A stretch of 64,000 nucleotides of DNA from Macrococcus sp. DPC7161 (GTDB lineage: Bacteria > Bacillota > Bacilli > Staphylococcales > Staphylococcaceae). Shown here piece by piece: positions 50,375 to 59,369 of this stretch (position 1 is the first letter of the stretch; each line of letters opens with the position of its first letter). The notes below the pieces were generated by a model, which searched no databases, was not told the origin of the DNA, and saw only the letters and a list, made by a program, of their open reading frames with translations. The position numbers and the translations under genes were made by a program. Location of the stretch: the NCBI RefSeq assembly GCF_004117835.1, contig NZ_SDSC01000004.1:182669-246668 (forward strand), in the 5' to 3' direction.

Positions 50375-51439
50375 TTAACCATTATGAAATTTATATAACC
50401 ATAAAACACCTGATTTTAAGAGGCGAGCTAATCGACCTGTTACAGTACGATCCATTAAATAAGCAAATCCTTCTTTCTCACCTAATGAACCTAAGAAGCC
50501 TTGTAATTTTAATTCAGGCATTTTTTCAGGTAACACCTTTCCTTGCCAAACATTTGTTAAAACCTCAACAATTTGTTCCGCTTGAACTTCTGCTAATTGT
50601 GCGCTCGGTGCATGTGGTAAACTTGCACAGTCTCCAACGACATATACATTTGGGTATTGTGGTAATTGATGATATTGATTGATCTTAACGCGATTACCTT
50701 CTCCAAATTCAACAGGTAAGTTTCTTACGATTTCAACAGGTTGAATACCTGCAGTCCAAACACAAATATCTACTTGATGAGAATCTTCATTATTATATAA
50801 TACGCCAGGTTCTACTTTAACAACATTTGAATTTGGAATGACTTCAACTTGATGTTTATCAAACCATTTTTTTACGTAGTTACTTAACTTTTCTGGAAAA
50901 GCAGGTAAGATACGTTCACCACGATCAAATAATTTAATATTTAAATCTTTTCTTGATTCGCGTAATTCACTTGCAAGCTCGATACCACTTAAACCAGCGC
51001 CAACAATTCCTACTGTGCTTCCTGATGGTAAATCAGCAATTGCTTGATATGTTTTTCTTGCTTGTGTCATTGTTTGAATACTAAATGTATGTTCTTTTGC
51101 CCCAGGAACATTATGATACTTATCTTCGCAACCCAGTCCGATAATCAATTCATCATAATCAACTTTAGAGTCTCCAACTGAAATTAATTGGTTCTCTAAA
51201 TCGATTGATGTAATTTCACCAAACACAGTATTTAATCTTGCGTCTTTTGGAAAATCAACGCGAACATCTTTATCTGATTCGGTACCCGCAGCAAGTGCAT
51301 AAAACTCTGTTTTTAATCCATGAAAAGGAATTCTGTCAATTAGTGTAATGTTGTATTCACTAGGTAAAGTATTCGGCAGTAATTTTTGCATGACGCGCAT
51401 ATTACCATAGCCGCCCCCAAGTAATACGAGATTTTTCAT
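50375..51439 (-). CDS. NADH dehydrogenase-like FAD oxidoreductase (YutJ-like)
   Basis: A 354-residue flavoprotein of the type II NADH dehydrogenase superfamily. The FAD-binding start is NLVLLGGGYGNMRVMQKLL (3-21). The NAD-binding GIVGAGLSGIELASELRE is near 143-160, and NVYVVGDCASLPHAPSAQLAEVQAEQI is near 263. It is shorter than Ndh2 at 52.4 kb and its function is unknown; an NADH:quinone oxidoreductase role is inferred only. Its place beside nfu and yuzB is conserved in staphylococci. Confidence 0.88.
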   Translation of the reverse strand: MKNLVLLGGGYGNMRVMQKLLPNTLPSEYNITLIDRIPFHGLKTEFYALAAGTESDKDVRVDFPKDARLNTVFGEITSIDLENQLISVGDSKVDYDELIIGLGCEDKYHNVPGAKEHTFSIQTMTQARKTYQAIADLPSGSTVGIVGAGLSGIELASELRESRKDLNIKLFDRGERILPAFPEKLSNYVKKWFDKHQVEVIPNSNVVKVEPGVLYNNEDSHQVDICVWTAGIQPVEIVRNLPVEFGEGNRVKINQYHQLPQYPNVYVVGDCASLPHAPSAQLAEVQAEQIVEVLTNVWQGKVLPEKMPELKLQGFLGSLGEKEGFAYLMDRTVTGRLARLLKSGVLWLYKFHNG

Positions 51440-51603
51440 AGCTTATTCTCCCCATTGTTATATAAGTCATTTTTCTTTTTGTTTTGCATTAATTAAATTA
51501 TAATATATATTACGATTTAATGAAATAATGTGTCGACTTTTCGTATGCATTCATGTATAAAGATTTTTTATCATATTTAATAATTTTTTTGAATGGAGAA
51601 TTT

Positions 51604-51840
51604 ATGAATCCAATAGTAGAGTTTTGCATTTCAAATTTAGCTAAAGGCAGTCAAGTTGTATTTGACGAATTATCACAAGATGACAGCATTGACGTTTTAG
51701 AATATGGATGTTTAACGTATTGTGGCATGTGCAATGATAGTCTTTATGCACTTGTGAATGGTGATGTTGTTAAAGGTGACACGCCTGAAGCATTGAAAGC
51801 AAATATTTATGAACATATAGAAGCAACATGGAATTTTTAG
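51604..51840 (+). CDS. DUF1450 protein (YuzB-like)
   Basis: A 78-residue conserved protein of the YuzB/UPF0349 family. It starts [17 protein letters not shown] and has the cysteine cluster [20 protein letters not shown] near 38-57, which could bind metal or a cluster. The ATG at 51604 follows TGGAGAA; the reading from 51553 adds a hydrophobic N-terminus foreign to the family. Eleven bases separate it from the SufA-like gene, so co-transcription is likely. Confidence 0.9.
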   Translation: MNPIVEFCISNLAKGSQVVFDELSQDDSIDVLEYGCLTYCGMCNDSLYALVNGDVVKGDTPEALKANIYEHIEATWNF

Positions 51841-51850
51841 GAGGTATTTG

Positions 51851-52210
51851 ATGAGTACAGTAATATTAACAGAAGCAGCAGCTTATGAAGTGAAATCAAT
51901 GATGGAAAAAAACGGATTGCCTAATGGTTATTTAAGAATTTCAGTTAAAGGTGGAGGGTGTACGGGTCTTTCTTACGGCATGAGCGCAGAAGAAGCACCA
52001 AGTGATACTGATGAATTATTGGAATACTACGGTGTCAATGTTCTCGTTAGTAAAGAAGATGCCCCCATTTTATATGGTACAACCATTGACTTTAAACAAT
52101 CGCTAATGGGCGGTGGCTTTGCGATTAGTAATCCAAATGCGATTGCATCATGTGGCTGTGGTAGCTCTTTTAGAACAAAAGATGTAGCGGGTACACCTGA
52201 AAATTGCTAA
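51851..52210 (+). CDS. A-type Fe-S carrier (SufA/HesB-like)
   Basis: A 119-residue HesB/IscA-family protein. The three conserved cysteines are in KGGGCTGLSYG near 36 and in the C-terminal CGCGSSF near 105. Such proteins hand clusters from SufBCD to target enzymes. The ATG at 51851 follows GGAGGT at 6 bases. It is called sufA or sufT-neighbour in some staphylococcal annotations; the symbol is left empty for that reason. Confidence 0.92.
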   Translation: MSTVILTEAAAYEVKSMMEKNGLPNGYLRISVKGGGCTGLSYGMSAEEAPSDTDELLEYYGVNVLVSKEDAPILYGTTIDFKQSLMGGGFAISNPNAIASCGCGSSFRTKDVAGTPENC

Positions 52211-52246
52211 AACGTTAATTTTTATTTCTTACAGTTGAAACATGAC

Positions 52247-52320
52247 TTGAATTAATATTATAGAAGTATTATGATAGATACTGTATAAATTAAACTAATT
52301 ATGTGACAAAAATCACATAA
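52247..52320 (+). promoter_or_regulatory. ndh promoter with Rex-like operator
   Basis: Promoter TTGAAT (52247-52252), 17-base spacer, TATGAT (52270-52275). The palindrome TTATGTGA-N6-TCACATAA lies at 52299-52320, just downstream of the expected start. Its TGTGA-N6-TCACA core fits the Rex site (TTGTGA-N6-TCACAA) and also the CRP/FNR pattern. Rex senses NADH/NAD+ and controls ndh in Bacillus, so Rex is preferred. Confidence 0.7.
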
Positions 52321-52358
52321 GCCATAACTTTTAAATATTATGAAAACAGGTGAAGCAG

Positions 52359-53573
52359 ATGAGTTTTGAAAGAAAAAAAGTTGTTGTACTTGGTGCAGGT
52401 TATGCAGGATTACAAACTGTAACAAAATTACAAAAATTAGTTTCAGCACAAGATTGTGATATTACATTAATCAACAAAAATGAATACCACTATGAATCAA
52501 CTTGGTTACATGAAGCTTCAGCTGGTACAAGAAGCTATGAAGATTGTTTATATCCAATTAAAAATGTATTAAACAATGAAAAAGTTAAATTTGTTGTTGC
52601 AGAAGTTACAAAAATCGATCGCGATGCTAAAATTGTTGAAACATCTAACGGTTCATTCAACTTTGATATTTTAGTTGTTGCTTTAGGATTTGAATCTGAA
52701 ACATTCGGTATTTCTGGAATGAAAGAACATGCATTCCAAATAGAAAATATCAATACAGCGCGTCGCATTGCTAATCATATTGAAGAGCGTTTTGCACATT
52801 ATGCAAATGCATCTGAAAAAGACGAAAAAGATTTAGCAATCTTAGTTGGTGGTGCTGGATTTACTGGTGTTGAATTATTAGGTGAATTAGTAGAAAAAAT
52901 CCCAGCATTGTGTAAACAATATGGAATTGATCAATCTAAAGTAAAAATTACTTGCGTTGAAGCAGCTCCAAAAATGTTACCAATGTTCTCTGAAGATTTA
53001 GTAAAATATGTTGTAAGTTATTTAGAAAAACGTGGTGTTGAGTTCAAAATTGCTACACCAATCGTTGCAGCAAATGAAAATGGATTTGTTGTTAAAGTAA
53101 ATGAACAAGAAGAGCAATTATATGCAAACACTGTTATTTGGGCAGCTGGTGTTCGTGGTTCAAAATTAATGGAAGAATCATTTGAAGGTGTTCGTCGTGG
53201 TCGTATCGTAAACCGCGAAGATTTACGTATTGATGGATACGATGATATCTTTGTTATTGGTGACTGTTCAGCAGTAATGGTTGGTGAAGGCGAAAATAAA
53301 CGTCCATTGCCAACAACAGCTCAAATTGCAATGCAACAAGGTGAATTTACAGCTAAAGCGATTAAACAATTATTAGCTGGTGAAAAATTATCTAAATTTG
53401 AATATGTTGACCGTGGAACAGTATGTTCATTAGGTTCTCATGATGGCGTAGGTGTTGTATTCGGTAAAGAAATTACTGGTAAAAAAGCAGCATTTATGAA
53501 AAAATTAATCGATACTCGTGCAATCTTTAAAATTGGTGGCGCAGGAATCGCTTATAAAAAAGGTAAATTTTAA
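52359..53573 (+). CDS. ndh: Type II NADH:quinone oxidoreductase
   Basis: A 404-residue membrane-associated respiratory NADH dehydrogenase. FAD motif [17 protein letters not shown] lies at 8-24. The NAD motif [17 protein letters not shown] is near 162. The second flavin motif is [12 protein letters not shown] near 293. The quinone-site signature [13 protein letters not shown] is near 314-326, and an amphipathic C-terminal tail ends AYKKGKF. It is very similar to the S. aureus Ndh2. ATG 52359 follows AGGTGA. A likely Rex operator precedes it. Confidence 0.95.
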   Translation: MSFERKKVVVLGAGYAGLQTVTKLQKLVSAQDCDITLINKNEYHYESTWLHEASAGTRSYEDCLYPIKNVLNNEKVKFVVAEVTKIDRDAKIVETSNGSFNFDILVVALGFESETFGISGMKEHAFQIENINTARRIANHIEERFAHYANASEKDEKDLAILVGGAGFTGVELLGELVEKIPALCKQYGIDQSKVKITCVEAAPKMLPMFSEDLVKYVVSYLEKRGVEFKIATPIVAANENGFVVKVNEQEEQLYANTVIWAAGVRGSKLMEESFEGVRRGRIVNREDLRIDGYDDIFVIGDCSAVMVGEGENKRPLPTTAQIAMQQGEFTAKAIKQLLAGEKLSKFEYVDRGTVCSLGSHDGVGVVFGKEITGKKAAFMKKLIDTRAIFKIGGAGIAYKKGKF

Positions 53574-53623
53574 TCATTTAATTTAAGAGTCATCTTATGA
53601 TGATTAAATAATATATGTAATTG

Positions 53624-53650
53624 AAGAGTCGAGTAACCTCGGCTCTTTTT
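53624..53650 (+). terminator. Terminator after ndh
   Basis: A 10-bp stem AAGAGTCGAG/CTCGGCTCTT with one G-U and loop TAAC, followed by TTT. An additional TTTAATCAT/ATGATTAAA inverted repeat precedes it. Confidence 0.8.
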
Positions 53651-53670
53651 ATCCGTTAGGGGTGATTTAT

Positions 53671-54147
53671 TTGCGAAAGTCTAAAGTTTGGCTTGGTGTA
53701 TCAGGTATCGTTACAAATCAACGTGGAGAATGGCTTGTGTTAAAAAAGCAATATAGCGGTTTAAAGGGAAAATGGAGTTTCCCTGCAGGATTTGTTGAGG
53801 CTGGAGAGGCAATCGATGATGCAATCATTCGTGAAGTGAAAGAAGAGACAGGGATTGATTGTGACGTAGAGGGCATATTAGGTGTAAGAAGTGGTGTTAT
53901 TAAAAATGATATTTCAGATAATATGATTATTTTTAAATTAAAAGCCACATCAGAAGACATTTCGACTCATTTACCTAACGATGAAATTGAGTGTGCCAAA
54001 TGGGTCGACAAACAATCATTACTCAATATGGAATGTTCACCAATGATTTATGAATTTGTTCGATATATGCCAGGCTTTAAGCCATTGCAAAATACGACTT
54101 CACCAGGTAAAGTATTTAATTATACTAAGTATCATTTATATTATTAG
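53671..54147 (+). CDS. Nudix hydrolase
   Basis: A 158-residue Nudix-family pyrophosphohydrolase. The Nudix box G-x5-E-x7-REVKEETGI is seen in GFVEAGEAIDDAIIREVKEETGI near 46-68, with all catalytic glutamates. The start is probably TTG at 53671, 9 bases after GGGG; the GTG at 53662 lies within that site. The substrate cannot be deduced; ADP-ribose, NADH or oxidised nucleotides are possible. It precedes yuiB-like and yuiF-like genes. Confidence 0.88.
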   Translation: MRKSKVWLGVSGIVTNQRGEWLVLKKQYSGLKGKWSFPAGFVEAGEAIDDAIIREVKEETGIDCDVEGILGVRSGVIKNDISDNMIIFKLKATSEDISTHLPNDEIECAKWVDKQSLLNMECSPMIYEFVRYMPGFKPLQNTTSPGKVFNYTKYHLYY

Positions 54148-54155
54148 GAGGCAAT

Positions 54156-54476
54156 ATGACAGCTGTAATTCAATTGATTATTTCAGTAGTTCTGTTTTTT
54201 GTATTGTTTTTTGGCATCGCATTTATATTAAATATGTTGTTAAAATCTACATGGATCATGACAGCACTTTATCCTTTTGTTGTATTTGCGATTGTTGATA
54301 AAATTTCTACAGCAGACTATATATTAAAACCATCTTATGCGTTTCATATGTTATTTACAGGTCTTAAAAATATGATGCCAGCAGATATCATCATGTTATC
54401 AGGTGGATTTATTGGGGCAATCACTGCAGGATTTGTAATTAAAAATTTAAGAAAAAGTGGATATACGATGTTTTAA
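54156..54476 (+). CDS. YuiB-like membrane protein
   Basis: A 106-residue membrane protein with about three hydrophobic helices (3-30, 33-48, 74-95). It has the conserved ending GFVIKNLRKSGYTMF, matching Bacillus YuiB. Function unknown. It starts 8 bases after the Nudix gene with TAGGAGG, so the two are likely co-transcribed, and it ends at a terminator. Confidence 0.85.
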   Translation: MTAVIQLIISVVLFFVLFFGIAFILNMLLKSTWIMTALYPFVVFAIVDKISTADYILKPSYAFHMLFTGLKNMMPADIIMLSGGFIGAITAGFVIKNLRKSGYTMF

Positions 54477-54504
54477 CTGAAGAACAAGTTCTTCAGTTTT
54501 TTTT
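54475..54504 (+). terminator. Terminator after the YuiB-like gene
   Basis: An 11-bp perfect stem AACTGAAGAAC/GTTCTTCAGTT with loop AA, followed by six T. The first bases of the stem are the stop codon region of the gene. Confidence 0.88.
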
Positions 54505-54510
54505 ATAGGG

Positions 54511-54546
54511 TTGACATGTTTTTAAAAATACTTTACTATGGTAGTA
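54511..54546 (+). promoter_or_regulatory. Promoter with palindrome upstream of the YuiF-like gene
   Basis: TTGACA (54511-54516), 17-base spacer, TACTAT (54534-54539). The -10 forms the left arm of the perfect palindrome TACTA-TGG-TAGTA (54534-54546). A direct repeat ACTTTAC, 16 bases apart, flanks it. A TrpR-like regulator (YerC/HisR type) is one candidate, by memory of related Bacillus sites only. Confidence 0.6.
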
Positions 54547-54572
54547 CTTTACCAAACTAAAGGAGTGATTTT

Positions 54573-55889
54573 TTGATTAACGCAGTATTATTAGCAATCA
54601 TCGTAATGATTGTATTAAGTTTATTAAGGTTGAATGTTATTTTAAGTTTGTTTATTGGTGCACTAACTGGTGGTTTAAGTGCAGGATTAGGTTTAGATAA
54701 AACTATTTCTACTTTTACAAGTGGCATTGTTGATGGTGCAGATATCGCTTTAAGCTATGCATTATTAGGTGGTTTTGCAGCATTAATTTCATATTCAGGG
54801 ATTACAGATTATTTTGTAGCCAAAATTATTGATAAATTAAATCAAGAAAATACACAGAAAACACGAATCTTCACGAAAGCTTCGATTTTTATTTTCCTTT
54901 TAATTTTAAGTTGTTTTTCTCAAAATATCATTCCTATTCACATTGCTTTTATTCCAATCGTTGTACCGCCTTTATTAAGTTTATTTAATGAATTAAAGAT
55001 TGATCGACGATTAATCGCAGTGATTCTTACATTCGGTTTAACATGGCCATATGTATTATTCCCATACGGTTTTGGTTATATCTTCCACGGTATCATTAAA
55101 AAAGGTTTTGACAAAGCACATTATGCAATTCAATTTGATGATATTTGGAAAGCAATGGTGATTCCATCTTTAGGATTCATCGTAGGTTTAATCATCGCTT
55201 TATTTATTTACCGTAAAGATCGTACATATAATGACGTTTCATTTACGACAAAAGCTCCGCCTGAAAAGTTAAATCCAGTGTTAGTAACTTTAACGATTGC
55301 AGCAATTTTAGGTACTTTCATCGTACAAACTTTAACAGGATCAATGATTTTTGGTGCATTAACAGGTATATTGATATTCTTCATTTCATTTCAATATGAT
55401 TGGAAAGAAATCGATGCTGAGCTTGTTGAAGGTATGAAAATTATGGCATATATCGGTATGGTTATGTTAGTAGCGAATGGATTTGCGAGCGTAATGACTG
55501 AAACGCACCAAGTAGAGACATTAGTTAAATCTATGGTGAATATGACACATGGTTCAAAAAGTTTAACAGTCATTGCAATGTTGATTATCGGTTTATTAGT
55601 AACACTTGGGATAGGATCTAGTTTCGCAACGATTCCAGTAATTGCAGCCATTTTTATTCCAATGGGGCAAGCTGTTGATTTAAGTACAATGGCAATTATT
55701 GCAATTATCGGTACTGCAGGTGCATTAGGGGATGCAGGTAGTCCAGCAAGTGATTCTACATTAGGACCAACAGCCGGTCTTAATATGGATGGTCAGCACA
55801 ATCATATTTATGATACTTGTGTACCAACGTTTTTATTATTTAATATTCCATTAATGGTGTTTGGTTATATCGCAGCTATGATATTATAA
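54573..55889 (+). CDS. NhaC/YuiF-like membrane transporter
   Basis: A 438-residue transporter of the Na+/H+ antiporter (NhaC-like) superfamily with about eleven hydrophobic segments. Conserved elements are the N-terminal GALTGGLSAGLGLDKTISTFTSGI near 28, FSQNIIPIHIAFIPIVVPPLL near 112, and the late GTAGALGDAGSPASDSTLGPT near 384 with polar residues in a membrane segment. Bacillus YuiF has been linked to histidine uptake; the substrate here is not readable. Start is TTG after AAGGAGTG. Confidence 0.87.
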   Translation: MINAVLLAIIVMIVLSLLRLNVILSLFIGALTGGLSAGLGLDKTISTFTSGIVDGADIALSYALLGGFAALISYSGITDYFVAKIIDKLNQENTQKTRIFTKASIFIFLLILSCFSQNIIPIHIAFIPIVVPPLLSLFNELKIDRRLIAVILTFGLTWPYVLFPYGFGYIFHGIIKKGFDKAHYAIQFDDIWKAMVIPSLGFIVGLIIALFIYRKDRTYNDVSFTTKAPPEKLNPVLVTLTIAAILGTFIVQTLTGSMIFGALTGILIFFISFQYDWKEIDAELVEGMKIMAYIGMVMLVANGFASVMTETHQVETLVKSMVNMTHGSKSLTVIAMLIIGLLVTLGIGSSFATIPVIAAIFIPMGQAVDLSTMAIIAIIGTAGALGDAGSPASDSTLGPTAGLNMDGQHNHIYDTCVPTFLLFNIPLMVFGYIAAMIL

Positions 55890-55908
55890 AAAGAAAAAGA
55901 GGTGTCAT

Positions 55909-56304
55909 ATGGATATACAAACATTAATGTCACAAGATAATTTAATGCATCATTTTGATATGAAGCTTGTATCGATGGAGCATGACAATGTAATTATTGA
56001 GATGCCAGTTTCATCGAAAGTCAAACAACCATTTGGATATTTACATGGTGGTGCAACCATTGCACTTTGTGAAACAGCAGCATCAATCGGAAGTGCAAAC
56101 ATTGTACCAAAAGGGTATATTCCATTAGGACAAACAATAAATGCGAATCATTTGTCTAGTGTAAATCAAGGTATTGTTACAGCAACAGCTCAACTGCTAC
56201 ATCATGGGAAAACATCTCATGTGTGGGAAGTTAGAGCAACTGCCAATGATAAATTAATTAGCATCGTCACATGTACGATTGCTATCAAACAAATGAAATC
56301 TTAG
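55909..56304 (+). CDS. Hotdog-fold thioesterase (MenI/YuxO-like)
   Basis: A 131-residue PaaI-type hotdog thioesterase. The active-site block GYLHGGATIALCETAASIGSA (about 43-63) contains the catalytic glutamate. NHLSSVNQGIVTATAQLLHHGKTSHVWEV follows. It fits YuxO/MenI, which hydrolyses 1,4-dihydroxy-2-naphthoyl-CoA in menaquinone synthesis, and yuxO also adjoins the Mrp/Mnh antiporter operon in Bacillus. RBS AGAGGTG. Two identical-stem hairpins and a terminator follow. Confidence 0.88.
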   Translation: MDIQTLMSQDNLMHHFDMKLVSMEHDNVIIEMPVSSKVKQPFGYLHGGATIALCETAASIGSANIVPKGYIPLGQTINANHLSSVNQGIVTATAQLLHHGKTSHVWEVRATANDKLISIVTCTIAIKQMKS

Positions 56305-56319
56305 TGGGTATTTATAGTG

Positions 56320-56414
56320 TGAGTGAGCGATAACTTTGAAACTTCGCTCACTCAATATCAAAAACAGACGAAATTCTGAGTGAGTGAGCGATAACAGTAT
56401 AACTTCGCTCACTC
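56320..56414 (+). repeat. Two tandem copies of a 33-base hairpin
   Basis: Copies at 56321-56353 and 56382-56414 share the form GAGTGAGCGATAAC-N5-AACTTCGCTCACTC, 61 bases apart. Each makes a 10-bp stem with a 13-base loop of conserved ends TAAC and AACT and a variable middle (TTTGA, AGTAT). No T-run follows either copy. Confidence 0.85.
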
Positions 56415-56428
56415 GACATATAAATCAA

Positions 56429-56466
56429 AAAAGACAAACACATAGCGTTGTGTTTGTCTTTTTTTA
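56429..56466. terminator. Bidirectional terminator between the menI-like and mnh genes
   Basis: A 14-bp stem AAAAGACAAACACA (56429-56442) with TGTGTTTGTCTTTT (56449-56462), T-runs on both strands, loop TAGCGT. Confidence 0.9.
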
Positions 56467-56474
56467 TATATCAA

Positions 56475-56822
56475 CTATTCTGTTTTATCTCTTTTTAAAT
56501 CATCTCTAACTGTTTCTTTAGTATACGGCGTATTGATGAAATAAGCACTTCTCATAATTAAATGTCCACCAATAGGTCCTGTTAAAAAGATAAATAAAAT
56601 CGCTAATAATAACGTTGGTTCAAAATGATGATCTTTTCCAATGAAATATAAGAATACTCCAAACATCAATAGCATAACCCCTAATGTCGAAGCTTTACTT
56701 GCTGCATGACTTCTTGTATACATATCAGGTAAACGGATTAATCCTATTGCAGAGATAACTGAAAATAAGGCACCTGTAAAAATAAAGAGCATACTAATGA
56801 TTTGAATGATTGTGTCTATCAT
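56475..56822 (-). CDS. mnhG: Na+/H+ antiporter subunit G
   Basis: A 115-residue membrane protein with three hydrophobic helices. The family block IGLIRLPDMYTRSHAASKASTLGVMLLMFG lies near 28-57, followed by GPIGGHLIMRSAYF near 83. It is the last subunit of the Mnh/Mrp complex. The ATG at 56822 is used, because the longer frame encodes sequence overlapping the end of mnhF rather than family sequence. It overlaps mnhF by 29 bases. Confidence 0.93.
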   Translation of the reverse strand: MIDTIIQIISMLFIFTGALFSVISAIGLIRLPDMYTRSHAASKASTLGVMLLMFGVFLYFIGKDHHFEPTLLLAILFIFLTGPIGGHLIMRSAYFINTPYTKETVRDDLKRDKTE

Positions 56823-57087
56823 ATTCGATAATCGCTCCTTTTTGAAGGAATTTTGCAAATGCCGTTGTACCTAAAAATGCAAGGACGCCGAGTAACATAA
56901 TAATGCCGATGTAATGTTTTGTATTGAGTAATACTGAAAATAATGCAATCATTGCCATTAAAGAAATGCCAAGCGCATCAAGAGCAACGATTCTATCTGG
57001 TAATGTTGGACCAATTATTACACGATACAGAATGCCAAGCATCGCTAAAGATACGATAATTAAAGCAATAATAATTAAAGTCGTCAT
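56794..57087 (-). CDS. mnhF: Na+/H+ antiporter subunit F
   Basis: A 97-residue membrane protein with three hydrophobic helices. The conserved IGPTLPDRIVALDALG (about 26-41) contains the functionally important aspartate of MrpF. It overlaps mnhE by 4 bases and mnhG by 29, showing tight translational coupling in the operon. Confidence 0.94.
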   Translation of the reverse strand: MTTLIIIALIIVSLAMLGILYRVIIGPTLPDRIVALDALGISLMAMIALFSVLLNTKHYIGIIMLLGVLAFLGTTAFAKFLQKGAIIEYDRHNHSNH

Positions 57088-57563
57088 CGAACGCTCACCT
57101 CTTTTATGGCATCTTCAAATGATGTTTTGATGCCTTCAATTTCTGATTCTAAATCCGAGAAGTCTATTGCATGAATGTAAAGTTTAGATTTATCATCACT
57201 GACTGCAACAACAACTGTTCCTGGTGTTAAAGTGATGAGTAAACTCAGTAAACTGATTTCCCAATCTTTCTTTAACGACGTTGGATATTCAAAAAATGCC
57301 GGTGTAATATCAATCTTCGGTGACAATACAATTTTTAATACATTCATGTTGGCTTTAAATAATTCAATGATAAAGATATTGAAAAGTACAATACCTTTAT
57401 ACAATGGGCGTAAGTAAAACTTACCTGGTAGCATTGAACGCATCATCCACATAGCAGCTAAGCCAAATAAATAGCCGAGGATCATATTCCCAACACTTGC
57501 TGAACCTGTTAGAAAGCACCATAATGCGACTAAAGTAATATGAACTAATACTTGTATGGCCAT
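57084..57563 (-). CDS. mnhE: Na+/H+ antiporter subunit E
   Basis: A 159-residue subunit with two to three N-terminal membrane helices (to about residue 75) and a soluble C-terminus. The conserved LLSLLITLTPGTVVVAV near 103-119 is typical of MrpE. It overlaps mnhD by one base and mnhF by four. Confidence 0.94.
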   Translation of the reverse strand: MAIQVLVHITLVALWCFLTGSASVGNMILGYLFGLAAMWMMRSMLPGKFYLRPLYKGIVLFNIFIIELFKANMNVLKIVLSPKIDITPAFFEYPTSLKKDWEISLLSLLITLTPGTVVVAVSDDKSKLYIHAIDFSDLESEIEGIKTSFEDAIKEVSVR

Positions 57564-59035
57564 TATTTCACCCCCGCATGATGTATATAATAATCAGGTT
57601 GATATAAGCTTTTTGCTGCAGATTCAATGAAAGGATATAAATCGCCTGCAAAAAGTCCAAATAATACAGCAGTTAATGTCATTAAAACACTTGCAATGAG
57701 CATTTTATGTATTGGGACTTTAGGATAGTCACTATGCGATTCTCTGAAAAATACATACAAAAAGATACGGATTACGGATATTAATACAACTAAACTTGAA
57801 ATCAAAACAACAATTGCACTGAAAATGTGTTGCGTATTGAATAAGCTTTTAACGATGAACATCTTCCCGTAAAATCCACTTAATGGTGGAATGCCTGCTA
57901 ACGATAATGCCGCTATGAAATAAGTCCAACCTAGTAAGGGATATGTTTTAATTAAACCACTAATATTACGCATATCTGTTTGATTGGTAATTTTAATAAT
58001 AATTCCAATTAGCATAAACAAACTCGCTTTAATGATCATGTCGTGAATTAAATAATAAACAGCACCAATTGTACCATCTTTCGTTAATAAAATAGCACCA
58101 AGTAATATAACACCGACTGCGATGGTGATGTTATAAATGATGATTTTTTTCATGTCATAATAGGCAAGTGCACCGATACAACCAAAGATAATTGTAAAGA
58201 TGGATAGCATTAATAAAATATTAAATGTGATTTCGTTACTTGTGCTAAAAAATAAACTATAAGTACGCATAATGGCATATACACCGACTTTAGTCAGTAG
58301 GGCACCGAAAAATGCAAGGATTGGCATTGGTGGTGCATAATAAGCTGAAGGTAACCAAAAATACAATGGAAACATCCCTGCTTTAGTAGCGAATACTAAT
58401 ATGAATAAGATAGCGATAATTGACACAATGGTTGGATCAACATCTTTAATCTTTTGTGAAATGTCTGCCATTTGTAACGAACCTACAACTGCATATAGCA
58501 TCCCAATCGCCAATACGAAAAATGCTGACGAAGTGACGTTGATTAATATATATTTCGTACTTTCTTGTAATTGAATTTTAGTACCACCAATAATCATTAA
58601 CACATATGAACTCATTAAAAATACTTCAAAGAATACAAATAAGTTAAAAATGTCTCCAGTTGTAAATGCACCGTTAATCCCTGTAAGCATAAACATAACA
58701 GATGCATAGTAATAATAACGTTCTCTATCAATGCCAATACTTTGATATGAATAAAATATAATCAGTAAAGTAATTAGCGAACTCGTCGTAACGAGTAATA
58801 TACTTAAGCCATCACTCATTAAAGAAATTGCATATGGCACTGGCCAATTGCCAAGTTCTAAATGTATAGGACCATTTTGATGTACTTTGAACATTAATAG
58901 CATACAGATTAAAAATGTAATCAAAGTTCCTATGAATGCGACCATACGCTTTAATAATGCATTCTTACCAATAAAAATTAATATAATTGCAGTAATTGCT
59001 GGGAGTATGATTGGAAAAACAATAAGATTATTCAT
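57563..59035 (-). CDS. mnhD: Na+/H+ antiporter subunit D
   Basis: A 490-residue multi-spanning protein of the NuoL/M/N proton-channel family with some fourteen hydrophobic segments. Conserved are the glutamate in [16 protein letters not shown] near 133, [38 protein letters not shown] near 218-255 with the channel lysines, and [15 protein letters not shown] near 377. With MnhA it forms the ion path. Overlaps mnhC by 8 bases. Confidence 0.96.
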   Translation of the reverse strand: MNNLIVFPIILPAITAIILIFIGKNALLKRMVAFIGTLITFLICMLLMFKVHQNGPIHLELGNWPVPYAISLMSDGLSILLVTTSSLITLLIIFYSYQSIGIDRERYYYYASVMFMLTGINGAFTTGDIFNLFVFFEVFLMSSYVLMIIGGTKIQLQESTKYILINVTSSAFFVLAIGMLYAVVGSLQMADISQKIKDVDPTIVSIIAILFILVFATKAGMFPLYFWLPSAYYAPPMPILAFFGALLTKVGVYAIMRTYSLFFSTSNEITFNILLMLSIFTIIFGCIGALAYYDMKKIIIYNITIAVGVILLGAILLTKDGTIGAVYYLIHDMIIKASLFMLIGIIIKITNQTDMRNISGLIKTYPLLGWTYFIAALSLAGIPPLSGFYGKMFIVKSLFNTQHIFSAIVVLISSLVVLISVIRIFLYVFFRESHSDYPKVPIHKMLIASVLMTLTAVLFGLFAGDLYPFIESAAKSLYQPDYYIHHAGVK

Positions 59036-59369
59036 CTTCAGGGACCCCCTTATAAGTTGTGATATTATCTGTACCTAATTCTTTATAACTACGGTAAGCA
59101 ACAACTAAAATTAATGCAGTCACTGCAAAACTGATAACAATTGCAGTTAATATTAATGCTTGGGGTAAAGGATCGACATATTTTTGAATATGTTTATCAT
59201 AAATAGGTGCTTGCCCAGTCTTTAATTTTCCACTTGTGATAATCAGTAAGTTTACCGCGTGAGAAATCACTGCTGTACCGATAATAATTCGTAATAAACT
59301 TTTAGAGAGCATTAAATATACTGCAACAGAAATGAGTATACCACTTAAAATAATCATGATAATTTCCAT
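59028..59369 (-). CDS. mnhC: Na+/H+ antiporter subunit C
   Basis: A 113-residue NuoK-like subunit with three membrane helices. Conserved blocks are [19 protein letters not shown] near 30 and [28 protein letters not shown] near 67-94. It shares one base with mnhB and 8 with mnhD. Confidence 0.95.
   Translation of the reverse strand: MEIIMIILSGILISVAVYLMLSKSLLRIIIGTAVISHAVNLLIITSGKLKTGQAPIYDKHIQKYVDPLPQALILTAIVISFAVTALILVVAYRSYKELGTDNITTYKGVPEDE

Noticed and set aside
51553..51603. Upstream extension of the DUF1450 gene giving a hydrophobic N-terminus
   Set aside because: The ATG at 51604 has the proper ribosome site and matches the family start; the extension would invent a signal-like segment.
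54050..54298. 82-codon cysteine-rich frame spanning the Nudix and YuiB-like genes
   Set aside because: It crosses two well-supported genes in another frame and lacks a ribosome site.
56320..56414. Possible CRISPR array
   Set aside because: Only two units, each a self-complementary hairpin, separated by 28 bases; no cas genes in the window.
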